Assembly (NCBI RefSeq): GCF_001050115.1
Contig: NZ_CP012024.1
Span: forward strand, 2,522,001 to 2,586,000
DNA length: 64,000 nt
Direction of reading: 5' to 3'
Source: Bacillus smithii
GTDB lineage: Bacteria; Bacillota; Bacilli; Bacillales; DSM-4216
The notes beneath the pieces are model-generated. The model worked only from the letters and a program-made list of their open reading frames with translations. It had not been told where the DNA came from and ran no database searches. Shown in pieces: positions 16,794 through 27,218 of this stretch. Position 1 is the first letter of the stretch, and each line of letters opens with the position of its first letter. The position numbers were made by a program, and so were the translations under genes.

Positions 16794-18623
16794 TTATGAA
16801 AAAGGCATTTTGCTGTCGTTTTCACTATGATAACTAATGGTCATTTTGTTTTTGCCGGTTGCTTTCGAAACGTACAGTGCTTGGTCGGCTTTTTTAAACA
16901 ACGATTCTACGTCTTCTCCACTTCCTTTGTACCATCGAGACATTCCGCAAGAAACCGTCACTTTCGGATTCGTCTTTTCTTCCACTTCTACTACTATCCT
17001 TTGTGAAAGTTTCTCTGCTTCATTCACAGTCAAATGAGGAAAATAGATAGACAGCTCCTCTCCGCCCCATCTTGCAGCTATTCCTTTTTGACCGGAGACA
17101 GATTGAATAATTTTGGCCACTTGAACGATGACCTCATCCCCTACTTGATGTCCGTACGTGTCATTGATTTTTTTAAAATCATCAATATCGATCAGAAGAA
17201 AGCTCCCTTGTTCGTCGTTCTGCAGCGACTCGCTCATCTTTGACTCCAAATAGTTTCGGGAATATAAATTCGTTAAATGATCGGTAATCACAAGACGTTC
17301 AAGTTCCTCTCTTAAAAGAGAATTGGTCAAAGCCAATGTGGAATGATAAATCAAGGACTGCAGCAATTTATACATATCAAACGTAAATCCATAGGCGCTG
17401 TCTTTCAATACAATGCAAAATCCTTTTAGCATGTCGCTTTCAAACATGGGGACAGCCATTAATGAACGATATGGAAATTTTCTATCCGTTATTTTTCTGG
17501 CTATGTCCCCAATAAATATCGAATCTTTTTCTTCTTCCATTCTCTTTCCTACATACGATATGTACATTTTTCCCGATTCATCCAAAAAAATCGGGGAGCT
17601 TCCTTCCAATACTTTATAGCCATCTTTTTCTATAAAAATGAATCCGCAAGCAGAAGCTCCAAAGGAGGAAAGGATTTTGGACTGCAAAAACAATATAGTA
17701 TCGGAAAAGCGCAAATTGGAATTCAACTGCCGCGATGTTTCGTTGATAAGCTGCAAATCGGCAATAAATCGTCTCGATTGCTGATAAAGCTTGGCATTTT
17801 CCAAAGCGCTTCCACCTGTTTCCACAAGCAGCCGAATAAACTCAATTCTTTCGTTGTTCAATTGAAAAAGCGGACAATCGACTTTTAAAAGTCCGTACAC
17901 CCCTTGCTTTCCTTTTATAGGGACATATAAAACACTTTTGTTTGCTTGCGTTAAGTGCTCCACTTTTACTTCGCCGCTTACATACGCTTCCATCGCCATA
18001 GAGCGAGTATTTTCCATTTCAAATAAATGGACGGGCAATTCTATGTCATTTTTATCAATGGTAAGATTTAACGAATAAAAATAATGAGGAAAAACGCGTT
18101 TGAGGGTGTCCACCATTTCGTTTAATACACATTCAATATTCATTGAAGAATGAAATCTTTTTGTTGCTTGAAACAATTCTTTATAAAATTTTTCCCCATT
18201 CGAGATGGAAGAAACAAAGGCATAACGTTGAAAAAAACGATGGCTTTCTTCCGTAAATTCTTTTAAAAACCTTTCGGTGATTTTTTCTTCCAAAGGAGTT
18301 TTTACAAATAAACAGCCATAGACTTCATGTTCACAAAGAAACTGGACGCCAAACGAATATTCGGAATAGCAGCGACTGACATCCAGGATATCCCGTTGTA
18401 CCCATCGTTTATTTTCAAACAGATGCTCGATCTCTTTCCGCTGTTCATTTGAAACGGTTTGCATCGAACTTTTGTCCAAAAAATGGAATTTTTCTGACTT
18501 TAAAATGTCAGAAATAGATTTCAGCCATTTTTGTTGAACATTTTGTTCATCCGGGGCCACGATAAGCTCATATAGTTTCGCTTTGTACAAAGTCATCATA
18601 TTTTTCAAAAAGATTTCGTTCAT
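16794..18623 (-). CDS. dgcP: GAF-GAF-GGDEF diguanylate cyclase (YtrP/DgcP-like)
   Basis: 609 residues, soluble. Two sensor regions of GAF type (about 140-280 and 300-420) precede a coiled linker and a C-terminal GGDEF domain (about 440-600). The active-site loop reads RWGGEELSIYF, so cyclase activity is expected. The RxxD product-inhibition site that normally lies five residues before GGEEL is absent (GQKG in that place). SLLIDIDDFKKINDTYGHQVGDEV carries the metal and GTP contacts. It makes cyclic di-GMP in response to cytosolic signals. Gene place and domain order match B. subtilis dgcP (formerly ytrP). Start ATG at 18623. Confidence 0.87.
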   Translation of the reverse strand: MNEIFLKNMMTLYKAKLYELIVAPDEQNVQQKWLKSISDILKSEKFHFLDKSSMQTVSNEQRKEIEHLFENKRWVQRDILDVSRCYSEYSFGVQFLCEHEVYGCLFVKTPLEEKITERFLKEFTEESHRFFQRYAFVSSISNGEKFYKELFQATKRFHSSMNIECVLNEMVDTLKRVFPHYFYSLNLTIDKNDIELPVHLFEMENTRSMAMEAYVSGEVKVEHLTQANKSVLYVPIKGKQGVYGLLKVDCPLFQLNNERIEFIRLLVETGGSALENAKLYQQSRRFIADLQLINETSRQLNSNLRFSDTILFLQSKILSSFGASACGFIFIEKDGYKVLEGSSPIFLDESGKMYISYVGKRMEEEKDSIFIGDIARKITDRKFPYRSLMAVPMFESDMLKGFCIVLKDSAYGFTFDMYKLLQSLIYHSTLALTNSLLREELERLVITDHLTNLYSRNYLESKMSESLQNDEQGSFLLIDIDDFKKINDTYGHQVGDEVIVQVAKIIQSVSGQKGIAARWGGEELSIYFPHLTVNEAEKLSQRIVVEVEEKTNPKVTVSCGMSRWYKGSGEDVESLFKKADQALYVSKATGKNKMTISYHSENDSKMPFS

Positions 18624-19347
18624 CCTTTAATCACCTGTGTTTCCCATCCAATTGATTTTGCAGCGGCTGCAAAGCTCCACACAGCTCTGCACGCTTAAAA
18701 GGAAGGATTCCCGGTTTCCATTTCAATCATGTTGCGTCAACTGACGTAAAGGTTTTGAAACTCGTACCTTCCAACTATAAAATTTTCCTCATTTAGATCC
18801 ATGTCAATCATACAAAACGATTTTTAATTAAATATTTTTCGGAATATTAAATAAATTTAATCACCTTGCATTATTTTCAAATCAATCCTTTATAGTATAG
18901 CATAGAAAAAAAGATTATTATATATATTATTCAAACTTTTTCCATTGTCCTGATTTATTATTTTTTTACTACCTTAATTCCATAAATATGAAAAAAGAAA
19001 TGACTATTTCACTAATAAATAAGTTTTATCTTCCTCTCGAATTTTAATTAAGACAATAAAAATAGTTAGTCGGGGATGCAAAAACAGAAAAGAGAAACAG
19101 GAGGAATAAAAAATTCATTGATCAGATTCAAGCAAGCAGTTTGGCAGTCTTTCTCATTTTCATATTAGAAACACTCATTTCAGCACAGCTGCTTATGAAA
19201 TCATTGTTTCGATTTTAATGATACTCCAAGTTCATTTCGCAGGCTGATCCTATCCTTTTGAAGCAAACTTTTGATGATTCCGTTTCAATGCCTTATTCTG
19301 AAATCAGTGCTCCCACTTTCTTTTCGCTATCCAATCAACTTTCACCT
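18624..19347. other. A/T-rich intergenic region before the ISLre2 element
   Basis: In B. subtilis rpsD follows closely; here over 700 bases precede the insertion. The segment 18780-19060 is very A/T-rich. At 19099-19104 a perfect AGGAGG occurs, but no ATG, GTG or TTG sits at a proper distance. A 30-codon frame from ATG at 19077 (MQKQKRETGGIKNS...) ends at a TAG and has no ribosome binding site. I see no supportable gene. Confidence 0.4.
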
Positions 19348-19356
19348 TTTTCTTAA
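19348..19356. repeat. Target-site duplication, left copy
   Basis: TTTTCTTAA, identical to 21066-21074, directly outside the left inverted repeat. Confidence 0.85.
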
Positions 19357-19394
19357 GTGTGAGTAAAATGTTTGTGGGAGAAATTCTTAGAATT

Positions 19395-19443
19395 CCCCGA
19401 TGAGGGGGTTGGGAACGTAGGTTCGCAATCCCCCTCATCGGGG
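19395..19443 (+). repeat. Strong hairpin inside the IS left end, upstream of the transposase
   Basis: CCCCGATGAGGGGG (19395-19408) pairs perfectly with 19430-19443 around a 21-base loop. It lies about 110 bases before the transposase start. Such hairpins often block read-in transcription or hide a start in transcripts coming from outside; that role is inferred. Confidence 0.8.
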
Positions 19444-19550
19444 CCACCAAGCAAAGTGCGGTAGGATCCCAAGCAGGAAACATGAAAAAAGGACTCTCTC
19501 CCTGGTAAGATGATCATTGTTCACACCATCAAACAGGAGGAGAGAGTCCC

Positions 19551-20918
19551 ATGAATATTCAACAACATCTTACCACAAATTCGTTGACATGGAAAGAGAT
19601 CGAACTTGATTTGTTTCGAGCCTTGCAAAACGCCTTCACCGAGCTGTTTACGGCTCTGTTGGAGGACATCGACCGACAATTGGCGGAAACCCGGGACAAG
19701 CGCCGGTACCACTTGAAAGACAAACGACGCACCACGATTCAAACCTTGTTTGGCGAAGTTACCTTTGAGCGAAACTACTATTTAGACCGAGAACAAAACC
19801 GTTACACGTTTTTGCTTGATTCCTTTTTAGCGTTTGATGGATCGCAGTCAATCAGCCCTTGTCTAGAAGAAACGGCGATGGGATTGGCTGTGGAGTGCTC
19901 TTCCTATCGCAAAGCGGCTCATACGCTTGCCCAGATGGTCGGGTATCCGGTGATGAGCCATGAGACGATCCGCCAGTTGGTGCTCGAGGCTGAAGTTCCG
20001 CTGCACTGCCCGGTTGACCAGCGATATGGACGGGTGCTGTTTGTGGAGGCCGATGGACTGTTTGTCTCTCTCCAAGGGAAGGGAAAACGGGCCAAGGAAG
20101 ACAAAATCCTGACCGTTCACGAAGGATGGAAGCGCAACGGCTCACGGATCGAATTCGTGAATCAGCGCCATTACGTCCATGAAGGCAAGGGGGAGGTGTG
20201 GGAAGGCTTCGAGGAATTTTTGATGAACGAATATGCCTATGATCCGTGTCGGGATCTTCTTGTCATCAACGGGGACGGCGCTCCATGGATTACCGCGTGC
20301 CGGGAGTATTTCAAAGGACGGGTCTGCTTCCAATTGGATCGATTCCACGTGGCGCGTGAGTTGCGCCAATGCCTCTCGGGCCATCCACGGTGGCAGGCGA
20401 TTCGGCAAAAGCTGGCGAAGCAGGATGAAGAGAAGCTGCTTGTGGAACTGAACAGCGCCCTCGGCACGCTGGGGGACGAAGCGAAAGAACAACAGCTGGC
20501 TGCCTTGATCCACCGGATCGAATCGATGCCGGGATGCATCCGTGATTACCGGGAATGGCTGAAGGAGCAAGGAGTGGACACAACGGGCATGTATCCGATG
20601 GGGAGGGCTGAAAGCGTGATGAGCCAGCTGGCGTATCGGGTGAAATACCGCCGCAGTTGGACAGACAAGGGACTCAGGGCGTTTTTCAAGGCAATGATTG
20701 CCCGGATGGATGGGATTCGTCTTTTCGGACATCGTTTAGGAGAAGAATCGTCGCATCCGGCGGAGGAAACGGCATCTACCAAACAGACGATCGTGAACAA
20801 GGCGAAACAACGCATCCGCCGTCTTCTTCCAGAGGTAACGCGGAATAACGTGCCATATTTACAGCAATCGTCCGGGACTCCGATCTATCATGCCCTGTCT
20901 GAATTCAAGGGATGGTAA
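19551..20918 (+). CDS. ISLre2-family transposase (UPF0236)
   Basis: 455 residues, near the usual family length. The N-terminal region is helical (FRALQNAFTELFTALLEDID). The family marker RKAAHTLAQMVGYPVMSHET and the catalytic core (LFVEADGLFVSLQGKGK, LVINGDGAPWI, CFQLDRFHVARELR) are visible. The C-terminus has MGRAESVMSQLAYRVKYRRSW. The start follows CAGGAGGAGAGAGTCCC. No frameshift or stop, so it is potentially active. Confidence 0.92.
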   Translation: MNIQQHLTTNSLTWKEIELDLFRALQNAFTELFTALLEDIDRQLAETRDKRRYHLKDKRRTTIQTLFGEVTFERNYYLDREQNRYTFLLDSFLAFDGSQSISPCLEETAMGLAVECSSYRKAAHTLAQMVGYPVMSHETIRQLVLEAEVPLHCPVDQRYGRVLFVEADGLFVSLQGKGKRAKEDKILTVHEGWKRNGSRIEFVNQRHYVHEGKGEVWEGFEEFLMNEYAYDPCRDLLVINGDGAPWITACREYFKGRVCFQLDRFHVARELRQCLSGHPRWQAIRQKLAKQDEEKLLVELNSALGTLGDEAKEQQLAALIHRIESMPGCIRDYREWLKEQGVDTTGMYPMGRAESVMSQLAYRVKYRRSWTDKGLRAFFKAMIARMDGIRLFGHRLGEESSHPAEETASTKQTIVNKAKQRIRRLLPEVTRNNVPYLQQSSGTPIYHALSEFKGW

Positions 20919-21065
20919 AAAAAGGTATACATATTCGTCTGTCATGGCAAGGGATGAGAGTCCGAAAGCGCTTACGGATGAAATTCAAAAAAATGGTTCG
21001 CTAACCTATGACTTACATCTATTTTCAGCGAACCAAAAAAATTCCCACAAAGTCTTGACTGACTC

Positions 21066-21074
21066 TTTTCTTAA
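21066..21074. repeat. Target-site duplication, right copy
   Basis: TTTTCTTAA, identical to 19348-19356, only seven bases before the rpsD -35 box. Confidence 0.85.
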
Positions 21075-21081
21075 AACGCCC

Positions 21082-21110
21082 TTGACTCACACAACAAGAC
21101 GACATATAAT
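21082..21110 (+). promoter_or_regulatory. Sigma-A promoter of rpsD
   Basis: TTGACT (21082-21087), a 17-base spacer, and a perfect TATAAT (21105-21110). The IS ends just upstream and has removed whatever lay there before. Confidence 0.88.
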
Positions 21111-21117
21111 GAGGTTT

Positions 21118-21322
21118 GTGTAAAATAAAGTAAGCAGCCTTTGTGAACACATTTTTGCGTTCATTTTGTTCCTCACATCCAATGAGAATAAATCTTGGAT
21201 GAGGTGCATCGCGTAACCCTTAGCTGCTGGGGCGATGGTGCATGAAAACAAAATGGCCAAAATTGCTGTCTCACGCCTGTTTTTTATTTTACAACAAAAT
21301 AAAATAAAGGAGGAGTTTTTCC
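21118..21322 (+). promoter_or_regulatory. rpsD leader, S4 autoregulatory RNA
   Basis: The 200-base leader folds into a stem CCTCA..ATCCAA / TTGGATGAGG, then GCATCGC...GCGATGGTGC. A pairing of CATTTTGTT with AACAAAATG brackets them. Bacillus S4 is known to bind its own leader and repress translation. Layout and pairings fit that element, but the fold was made by eye. Confidence 0.65.
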
Positions 21323-21925
21323 ATGGCTCGTTACACTGGCCCTACATGGAAAATTTCCCGTCGCCTTGGCATTTCCTTAAGCGGAACGGGGAAAGAATTA
21401 GAAAAACGCCCATATGCTCCTGGACAACATGGTCCAAACCAACGTAGAAAACTTTCCGAATATGGTCTTCAATTGCAAGAAAAACAAAAATTACGCCATA
21501 TGTACGGAGTAAATGAACGTCAATTCCGTAATCTGTTCGTAAAAGCTGGCAAAATGAAAGGGGTTCACGGTGAAAACTTCATGATTTTGCTGGAATCCCG
21601 TCTTGACAATCTTGTTTATCGTCTCGGTTTAGCGCGTACTCGCCGCCAAGCTCGTCAGCTTGTTAACCACGGTCATATTCTTGTAGATGGAAGCCGCGTA
21701 GATATTCCATCTTACCAAGTTCGTCCGGGGCAAACCATCGGTGTTCGCGAAAAATCTCGCAACCTTGACATTATTAAAGAATCCGTGGAAGCTAACAACT
21801 ACGTTCCTGAATATTTAACTTTTGATGCTGATAAATTAGAAGGAACTTATACTCGTCTTCCAGAACGTTCTGAGCTTCCTGCTGAAATTAACGAATCTCT
21901 TATCGTTGAGTTCTACTCTCGTTAA
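21323..21925 (+). CDS. rpsD: 30S ribosomal protein S4
   Basis: 200 residues. It is the primary 16S rRNA binding protein nucleating the 30S body. The N-terminus [19 protein letters not shown] is the zinc-free form, with no cysteines. The S4 RNA-binding domain is at about 92-155 ([20 protein letters not shown] and [10 protein letters not shown]). The start follows AAAGGAGGAGTTTTTCC. Monocistronic, with its own promoter, leader and terminator, as in B. subtilis. Confidence 0.98.
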   Translation: MARYTGPTWKISRRLGISLSGTGKELEKRPYAPGQHGPNQRRKLSEYGLQLQEKQKLRHMYGVNERQFRNLFVKAGKMKGVHGENFMILLESRLDNLVYRLGLARTRRQARQLVNHGHILVDGSRVDIPSYQVRPGQTIGVREKSRNLDIIKESVEANNYVPEYLTFDADKLEGTYTRLPERSELPAEINESLIVEFYSR

Positions 21926-21932
21926 TCAATTT

Positions 21933-21959
21933 AAAAAGAGCCTGTTTAGGCTCTTTTTT
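21933..21959 (+). terminator. Terminator of rpsD
   Basis: AAAAAGAGCC pairs with GGCTCTTTTT around TGTTTA, ending in six T. Confidence 0.92.
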
Positions 21960-22060
21960 CATTTCTTCGCTCGTCAGTTCCCCATTTTTTCGATTCCTCA
22001 ATGAAAGAATCTCTTCTCTTTTGAGGAAAAAAGCTTTTAACATCCGTATTCATATAACAG

Positions 22061-22096
22061 AAACAGCGTCCCATGACTTTTTAGGACGCTGTTTTT
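22061..22096 (-). terminator. Terminator after tyrS
   Basis: AACAGCGTCC (22062-22071) pairs with GGACGCTGTT (22084-22093). The minus-strand T-run is short while the plus side has TTTTT, so it may work in both directions. Confidence 0.72.
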
Positions 22097-22100
22097 ATTC

Positions 22101-23632
<1,532 letters not shown>

Positions 23633-23665
23633 GCATTTGTCATTCTACATTCGTTCATATATGAA

Positions 23666-23694
23666 TTTTTATCACAGTTATATAGGATTGTCAA
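23666..23694 (-). promoter_or_regulatory. Promoter of the tyrS T-box transcript
   Basis: TTGACA at 23689-23694 (minus), a 17-base spacer, and TAAAAA at 23666-23671. A GATAAA at 15 bases is the alternative -10. Confidence 0.6.
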
Positions 23695-23822
23695 TGCGAC
23701 GTAAAAATTTAGGCAAAGTCATTTGCCATTCAAGCCGCTTGTTGGATCACTTGGATCGAAGAAATCTCGGCATTAGCTATGACAACGACCTTAATGTCAA
23801 TCATTCTCTTATGAGCAAAAGC

Positions 23823-23860
23823 AAAAAACAGGGCTGACTAAGCAAACAGTCAGCCCTTTT
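23823..23860 (-). terminator. Terminator after acsA
   Basis: AGGGCTGACT (23830-23839) pairs with AGTCAGCCCT (23848-23857). The minus-strand side continues GTTTTTTG. Confidence 0.85.
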
Positions 23861-23928
23861 CACAAAAGGAAGGAAAAGACCTCTTCACTTCGTTTTGTAC
23901 ATGCAGACAATGAAACAACGATTTCGAA

Positions 23929-25647
23929 CTAGTCTTCCATTGTGGATAAGTCGCCAGTCGGCAAGTCTAGTTCCCAAGCTTTTAAGACGCGGCGCATAAT
24001 TTTTCCGCTTCGTGTTTTCGGTAGTTTGTCGCGGAATTCAATTTCCCTCGGAGCGGCATGAGCCGCCAAGCCTTTCTTAATAAATTGGCGAATGTCTTCC
24101 TTCAGTTCATCAGAAGGTTCATATCCTTCCCTTAACGCAACAAACGCTTTAATAATTTCCCCGCGTACAGGGTCCGGCTTCCCGATGACCCCCGCTTCGG
24201 CAACTGCGGGATGCTCTACCAATTTACTTTCTACCTCAAAAGGTCCTACTCGTTCACCCGATGTCATAATCACATCATCCACACGTCCCTGGAACCAAAA
24301 ATATCCATCTTCATCCTTATATGCGGAATCCCCCGATACGTACCAATCTCCGGCTAAAAAGTAAGATTCATATTTCTCTTTATTTTTCCAAATCGTATAC
24401 ATCATGGAAGGCCAACCTTTTTTGATGGCCAAATTCCCCATCCGATTAGGAGGGAGTTCGTTTCCTCTGTCATCCACAATGGCGGCTTTCACGCCGGGAA
24501 GCGGTTTGCCCATGGATCCTGGTTTAATCTCCATGCATGGATAATTGCAAATCATAATGGCTCCTGTTTCCGTCATCCACCACGTATCATGGATGCGAAC
24601 ATCAAAAACTTTCTTTCCCCATCGCACCACTTCAGGATTCAACGGTTCACCAACGCTCAATATATGGCGGAGCGAACTTAAATCGAACTGTTTCACGAGT
24701 TCATCTCCTGCTCCCATGAGCATGCGAAAAGCAGTTGGAGCACTGTACCAAACGGTAATCTCGAACTCTTCAATCGTCTTATACCAATGTTCAGGATTAA
24801 AACGTCCGCCCACAATCACGTTTGATGCTCCCATTAACCAAGGTCCGAATATTCCATAAGACGTCCCCGTTACCCAGCCCGGATCCGCTGTGCACCAATA
24901 AACATCGTCTTCTTTCAAATCGAGCACCCACTTGGCTGTTTGATAATGCTGGATCATCGCATTATGAACATGAAGGACACCTTTTGGCTTTCCCGTAGAC
25001 CCTGAAGTATAATGAAGGATCAAACCATCGTTTCGATCGACCCACTCGATATCAAACCGTTTGCTGGCGTTTTTCAGTTTGGCCAAAAAGTCGATATGTG
25101 TCTCATCTTCTTGAATATCTTTCCCAACCAGAAAAATCTTTTTCAAAGCGGGAAGATCTTGTTTGGGCACCCTGTGCAGAAGCTCCGTTGTAGTGATCAG
25201 CACCTTTGCCTCACTATCTTGAAGCCGGTCTCTTACCGCCCCTTCCATAAAGGCCTCAAATAATGGACCGACGATGGCACCGGTCTTGATTGTCCCTAAA
25301 AGGGCAAAATACAGTTCAGGCGAACGGGGCATGAAAATAAACACCCTGTCTCCTTTTTGAACGTCTCCATACTCCTTCAAAACATTTGCTGCCCGATTTG
25401 TCCATTCTTTCATTTCTTTAAACGTATATTTTTCATTTCTTTCAGCGTCTTTATAATAGAGAGCCACTTTATTTTTGCGAAAAGTCTCAACATGGCGGTC
25501 AATGGCTTCATAAGCCAAATTGACTTTTCCCGTTTCGTACCAAGAAAAATGTTTTTCAGCTTCTTTCCAATCAAACGACTGATAAGTTTCCTCATAATTT
25601 TTTAAATTGAAATCCCCTTCGACGACTGGTAACGCTTCCAACCTCAT
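23929..25647 (-). CDS. acsA: Acetyl-CoA synthetase
   Basis: 572 residues, the same length as B. subtilis AcsA. It makes acetyl-CoA from acetate, ATP and CoA. The P-loop LHYTSGSTGKPKG, the WWMTETGAIM block, the hinge YFWFQGRVDDVIMTSGE and the C-terminal KTRSGKIMRR are present. The Lys of the last motif is the residue acetylated by AcuA. The ATG at 25647 follows GAAAGGGGGAATCGGTCAA; a TTG seven codons upstream overlaps that site. Divergent from acuABC, which controls it. Confidence 0.96.
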   Translation of the reverse strand: MRLEALPVVEGDFNLKNYEETYQSFDWKEAEKHFSWYETGKVNLAYEAIDRHVETFRKNKVALYYKDAERNEKYTFKEMKEWTNRAANVLKEYGDVQKGDRVFIFMPRSPELYFALLGTIKTGAIVGPLFEAFMEGAVRDRLQDSEAKVLITTTELLHRVPKQDLPALKKIFLVGKDIQEDETHIDFLAKLKNASKRFDIEWVDRNDGLILHYTSGSTGKPKGVLHVHNAMIQHYQTAKWVLDLKEDDVYWCTADPGWVTGTSYGIFGPWLMGASNVIVGGRFNPEHWYKTIEEFEITVWYSAPTAFRMLMGAGDELVKQFDLSSLRHILSVGEPLNPEVVRWGKKVFDVRIHDTWWMTETGAIMICNYPCMEIKPGSMGKPLPGVKAAIVDDRGNELPPNRMGNLAIKKGWPSMMYTIWKNKEKYESYFLAGDWYVSGDSAYKDEDGYFWFQGRVDDVIMTSGERVGPFEVESKLVEHPAVAEAGVIGKPDPVRGEIIKAFVALREGYEPSDELKEDIRQFIKKGLAAHAAPREIEFRDKLPKTRSGKIMRRVLKAWELDLPTGDLSTMED

Positions 25648-25680
25648 TTGACCGATTCCCCCTTTCAATATGACAATTTT

Positions 25681-25709
25681 ATTATACTATATTTATTATT
25701 TTTTCTCAA
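25681..25709 (-). promoter_or_regulatory. Sigma-A promoter of acsA
   Basis: TTGAGA (25704-25709), 17 bases, TATAAT (25681-25686) on the minus strand. The leader would be only about 25 bases. A CcpA cre matching the full consensus was not found nearby. Confidence 0.75.
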
Positions 25710-25904
25710 TTTTTTAAAAATTTCATATGTTGCATGATTCTGCCATCCCGTCATTTCCCTCTTTTCATCGTTGCCTTTCCATCTTATCTTGATTATACCA
25801 TTTTTGTCAAAAAAACAAAAATAATCCGAAAAGTTTGCAAAAATAGTTTACCGGTATAGTGCTTATATAAGATAATGAAAGTAAGATTTCAAGGTGGTGA
25901 CCAG

Positions 25905-26537
25905 ATGGAACATAAAAAAACGTATCATTCTCTTAAAATGGAAACTCCAAAAGGAGAACTAATCATTGAAGGCCCGATTTCCTCAAACACGCTGGCAAAC
26001 TTAGAGTTTCACAAAGATCTTGTCGCTTTTCGCCAGCCTTCAAAGCAGCATAAAGCGCTGATCGAAATTGCCGATCTCCCCGAAGGAAGAATTATCATCG
26101 CCCGGGAACGTCAAACCATAGTCGGTTATGTAACCTTTCTATATCCTGATCCTCTAGAACGCTGGTCAGAAGGAAACATGGAAGATCTTATTGAATTAGG
26201 AGCCATTGAAGTAATTCCCGAATATCGGGGATTCGGAGTAGGAAAGAATCTTTTGCGAGTCTCCATGATGGATGATGCCATGGAAGACTATATTATTATA
26301 ACGACGGAATATTATTGGCATTGGGATTTAAAAGGCACCGGTTTAAATGTTTGGGAATATCGAAAAGTGATGGAAAAAATGATGAATGCCGGCGGTCTTG
26401 TTTGGTATGCAACCGATGATCCGGAAATCAGTTCTCACCCTGCCAACTGTTTGATGGCAAGGATAGGAAAAAGGGTCAGCCCCCAATCCATTGAGAAATT
26501 CGATCAGCTTCGTTTCATGAACCGCTTTATGTATTAA
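25905..26537 (+). CDS. acuA: Protein acetyltransferase AcuA
   Basis: 210 residues, GNAT fold, matching B. subtilis AcuA in length and in long identical stretches (LYPDPLERWSEGNMEDLIE, ATTEYYWHWDLKG-like and ISSHPANCLMARIGK). It acetylates the active-site lysine of AcsA and switches it off. The acetyl-CoA loop is in IPEYRGFGVGKNLL. The ATG at 25905 follows AAGGTGGTGACCAG and is preferred over an upstream in-frame start. First gene of acuABC. Confidence 0.95.
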   Translation: MEHKKTYHSLKMETPKGELIIEGPISSNTLANLEFHKDLVAFRQPSKQHKALIEIADLPEGRIIIARERQTIVGYVTFLYPDPLERWSEGNMEDLIELGAIEVIPEYRGFGVGKNLLRVSMMDDAMEDYIIITTEYYWHWDLKGTGLNVWEYRKVMEKMMNAGGLVWYATDDPEISSHPANCLMARIGKRVSPQSIEKFDQLRFMNRFMY

Positions 26538-26570
26538 AGTTTGTGTCAAAGGATAAGGAGGCAAATGATG

Positions 26571-27218
26571 ATGATCGTAGAAGAAATTATGAATAAGGAA
26601 GTCTATACCCTTCCCCCCGATGCTTCAATTCGAGATGCACTTCAATTGTTAAAATCTAAAAAAATCCGCCATATTCCGGTTGTGGATGAAAAACAACATT
26701 TAGTTGGTCTTGTAACCGAGCGGGATTTAAAAAATATCACATCTTCCATTTTTCAAAAAGAAATAAGGGAAGAAATTCTGAAAAAACCCCTTCATTCCTT
26801 TATGATCAAAAAAGTGGTGACAGGTCATCCTCTAGACTTTGTAGAAGAAGTTGCTTATCTTTTCTACGACAATCAAATTGGCTGTTTGCCCATTGTCCAA
26901 GACGGCAAACTTGTGGGCATCCTTTCCGAGACAGAAGTCCTCCATACATTCGTGGAATTGACGGGAGCCAATCAGCCGGGGTCCCAAATTGAAGTAAAAG
27001 TCCCTGATAAAACAGGCATTCTGTACGAAGTCGTGACCGTGATTCATAAACAGAAGGCCAATGTTTTGAGCGTTCTTGTATATCCCGACAAAAAGGATGA
27101 ACGATATAAAATTCTTGTTTTTCGCGTTCAAACGATGAATCCTCTCGAACTCATCCATGCATTAAAGAAGGAAGGGCATACGGTTTTATGGCCAAATATG
27201 CCCGGGATTTCCATATGA
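26571..27218 (+). CDS. acuB: Acetoin utilisation protein AcuB (CBS-CBS-ACT)
   Basis: 215 residues. Two CBS domains (about 1-60 and 75-135: IRHIPVVDEKQHLVGLVTERD and IGCLPIVQDGKLVGILSETE) are followed by an ACT-like domain (EVKVPDKTGILYEVVTVI). It probably senses a nucleotide or amino-acid ligand; its role in the AcsA switch is not clear. Three ATG codons follow AAGGAGG; the third (26571, MIVEEIM) has correct spacing and matches the B. subtilis N-terminus. It overlaps acuC by four bases. Confidence 0.92.
   Translation: MIVEEIMNKEVYTLPPDASIRDALQLLKSKKIRHIPVVDEKQHLVGLVTERDLKNITSSIFQKEIREEILKKPLHSFMIKKVVTGHPLDFVEEVAYLFYDNQIGCLPIVQDGKLVGILSETEVLHTFVELTGANQPGSQIEVKVPDKTGILYEVVTVIHKQKANVLSVLVYPDKKDERYKILVFRVQTMNPLELIHALKKEGHTVLWPNMPGISI

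Larger units (their letters stand above)
19357..21065 (+). mobile_element. ISLre2-family insertion sequence, intact, 1709 bp
   Basis: The ends align without gaps as imperfect inverted repeats: both share the pattern G.GT.AGT.AA then TTTGTGGGA. Nine-base duplications flank both ends, the size known for ISLre2. It carries one complete transposase. Codon use is visibly more G/C-rich than the neighbouring genes, which suggests recent arrival from a Geobacillus-like donor. It inserted between the GGDEF gene and rpsD. Confidence 0.9.

Noticed and set aside
19077-19170. A 30-codon lysine-rich frame and a hydrophobic ATT-start frame downstream of AGGAGG
   Set aside because: No normal start codon at proper spacing from the AGGAGG; probably chance or a decayed gene.
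25840-25870. CcpA cre site around ACCGGTA upstream of acuA
   Set aside because: Only the central CG and a few flanking bases match the consensus; four of the conserved outer positions fail.
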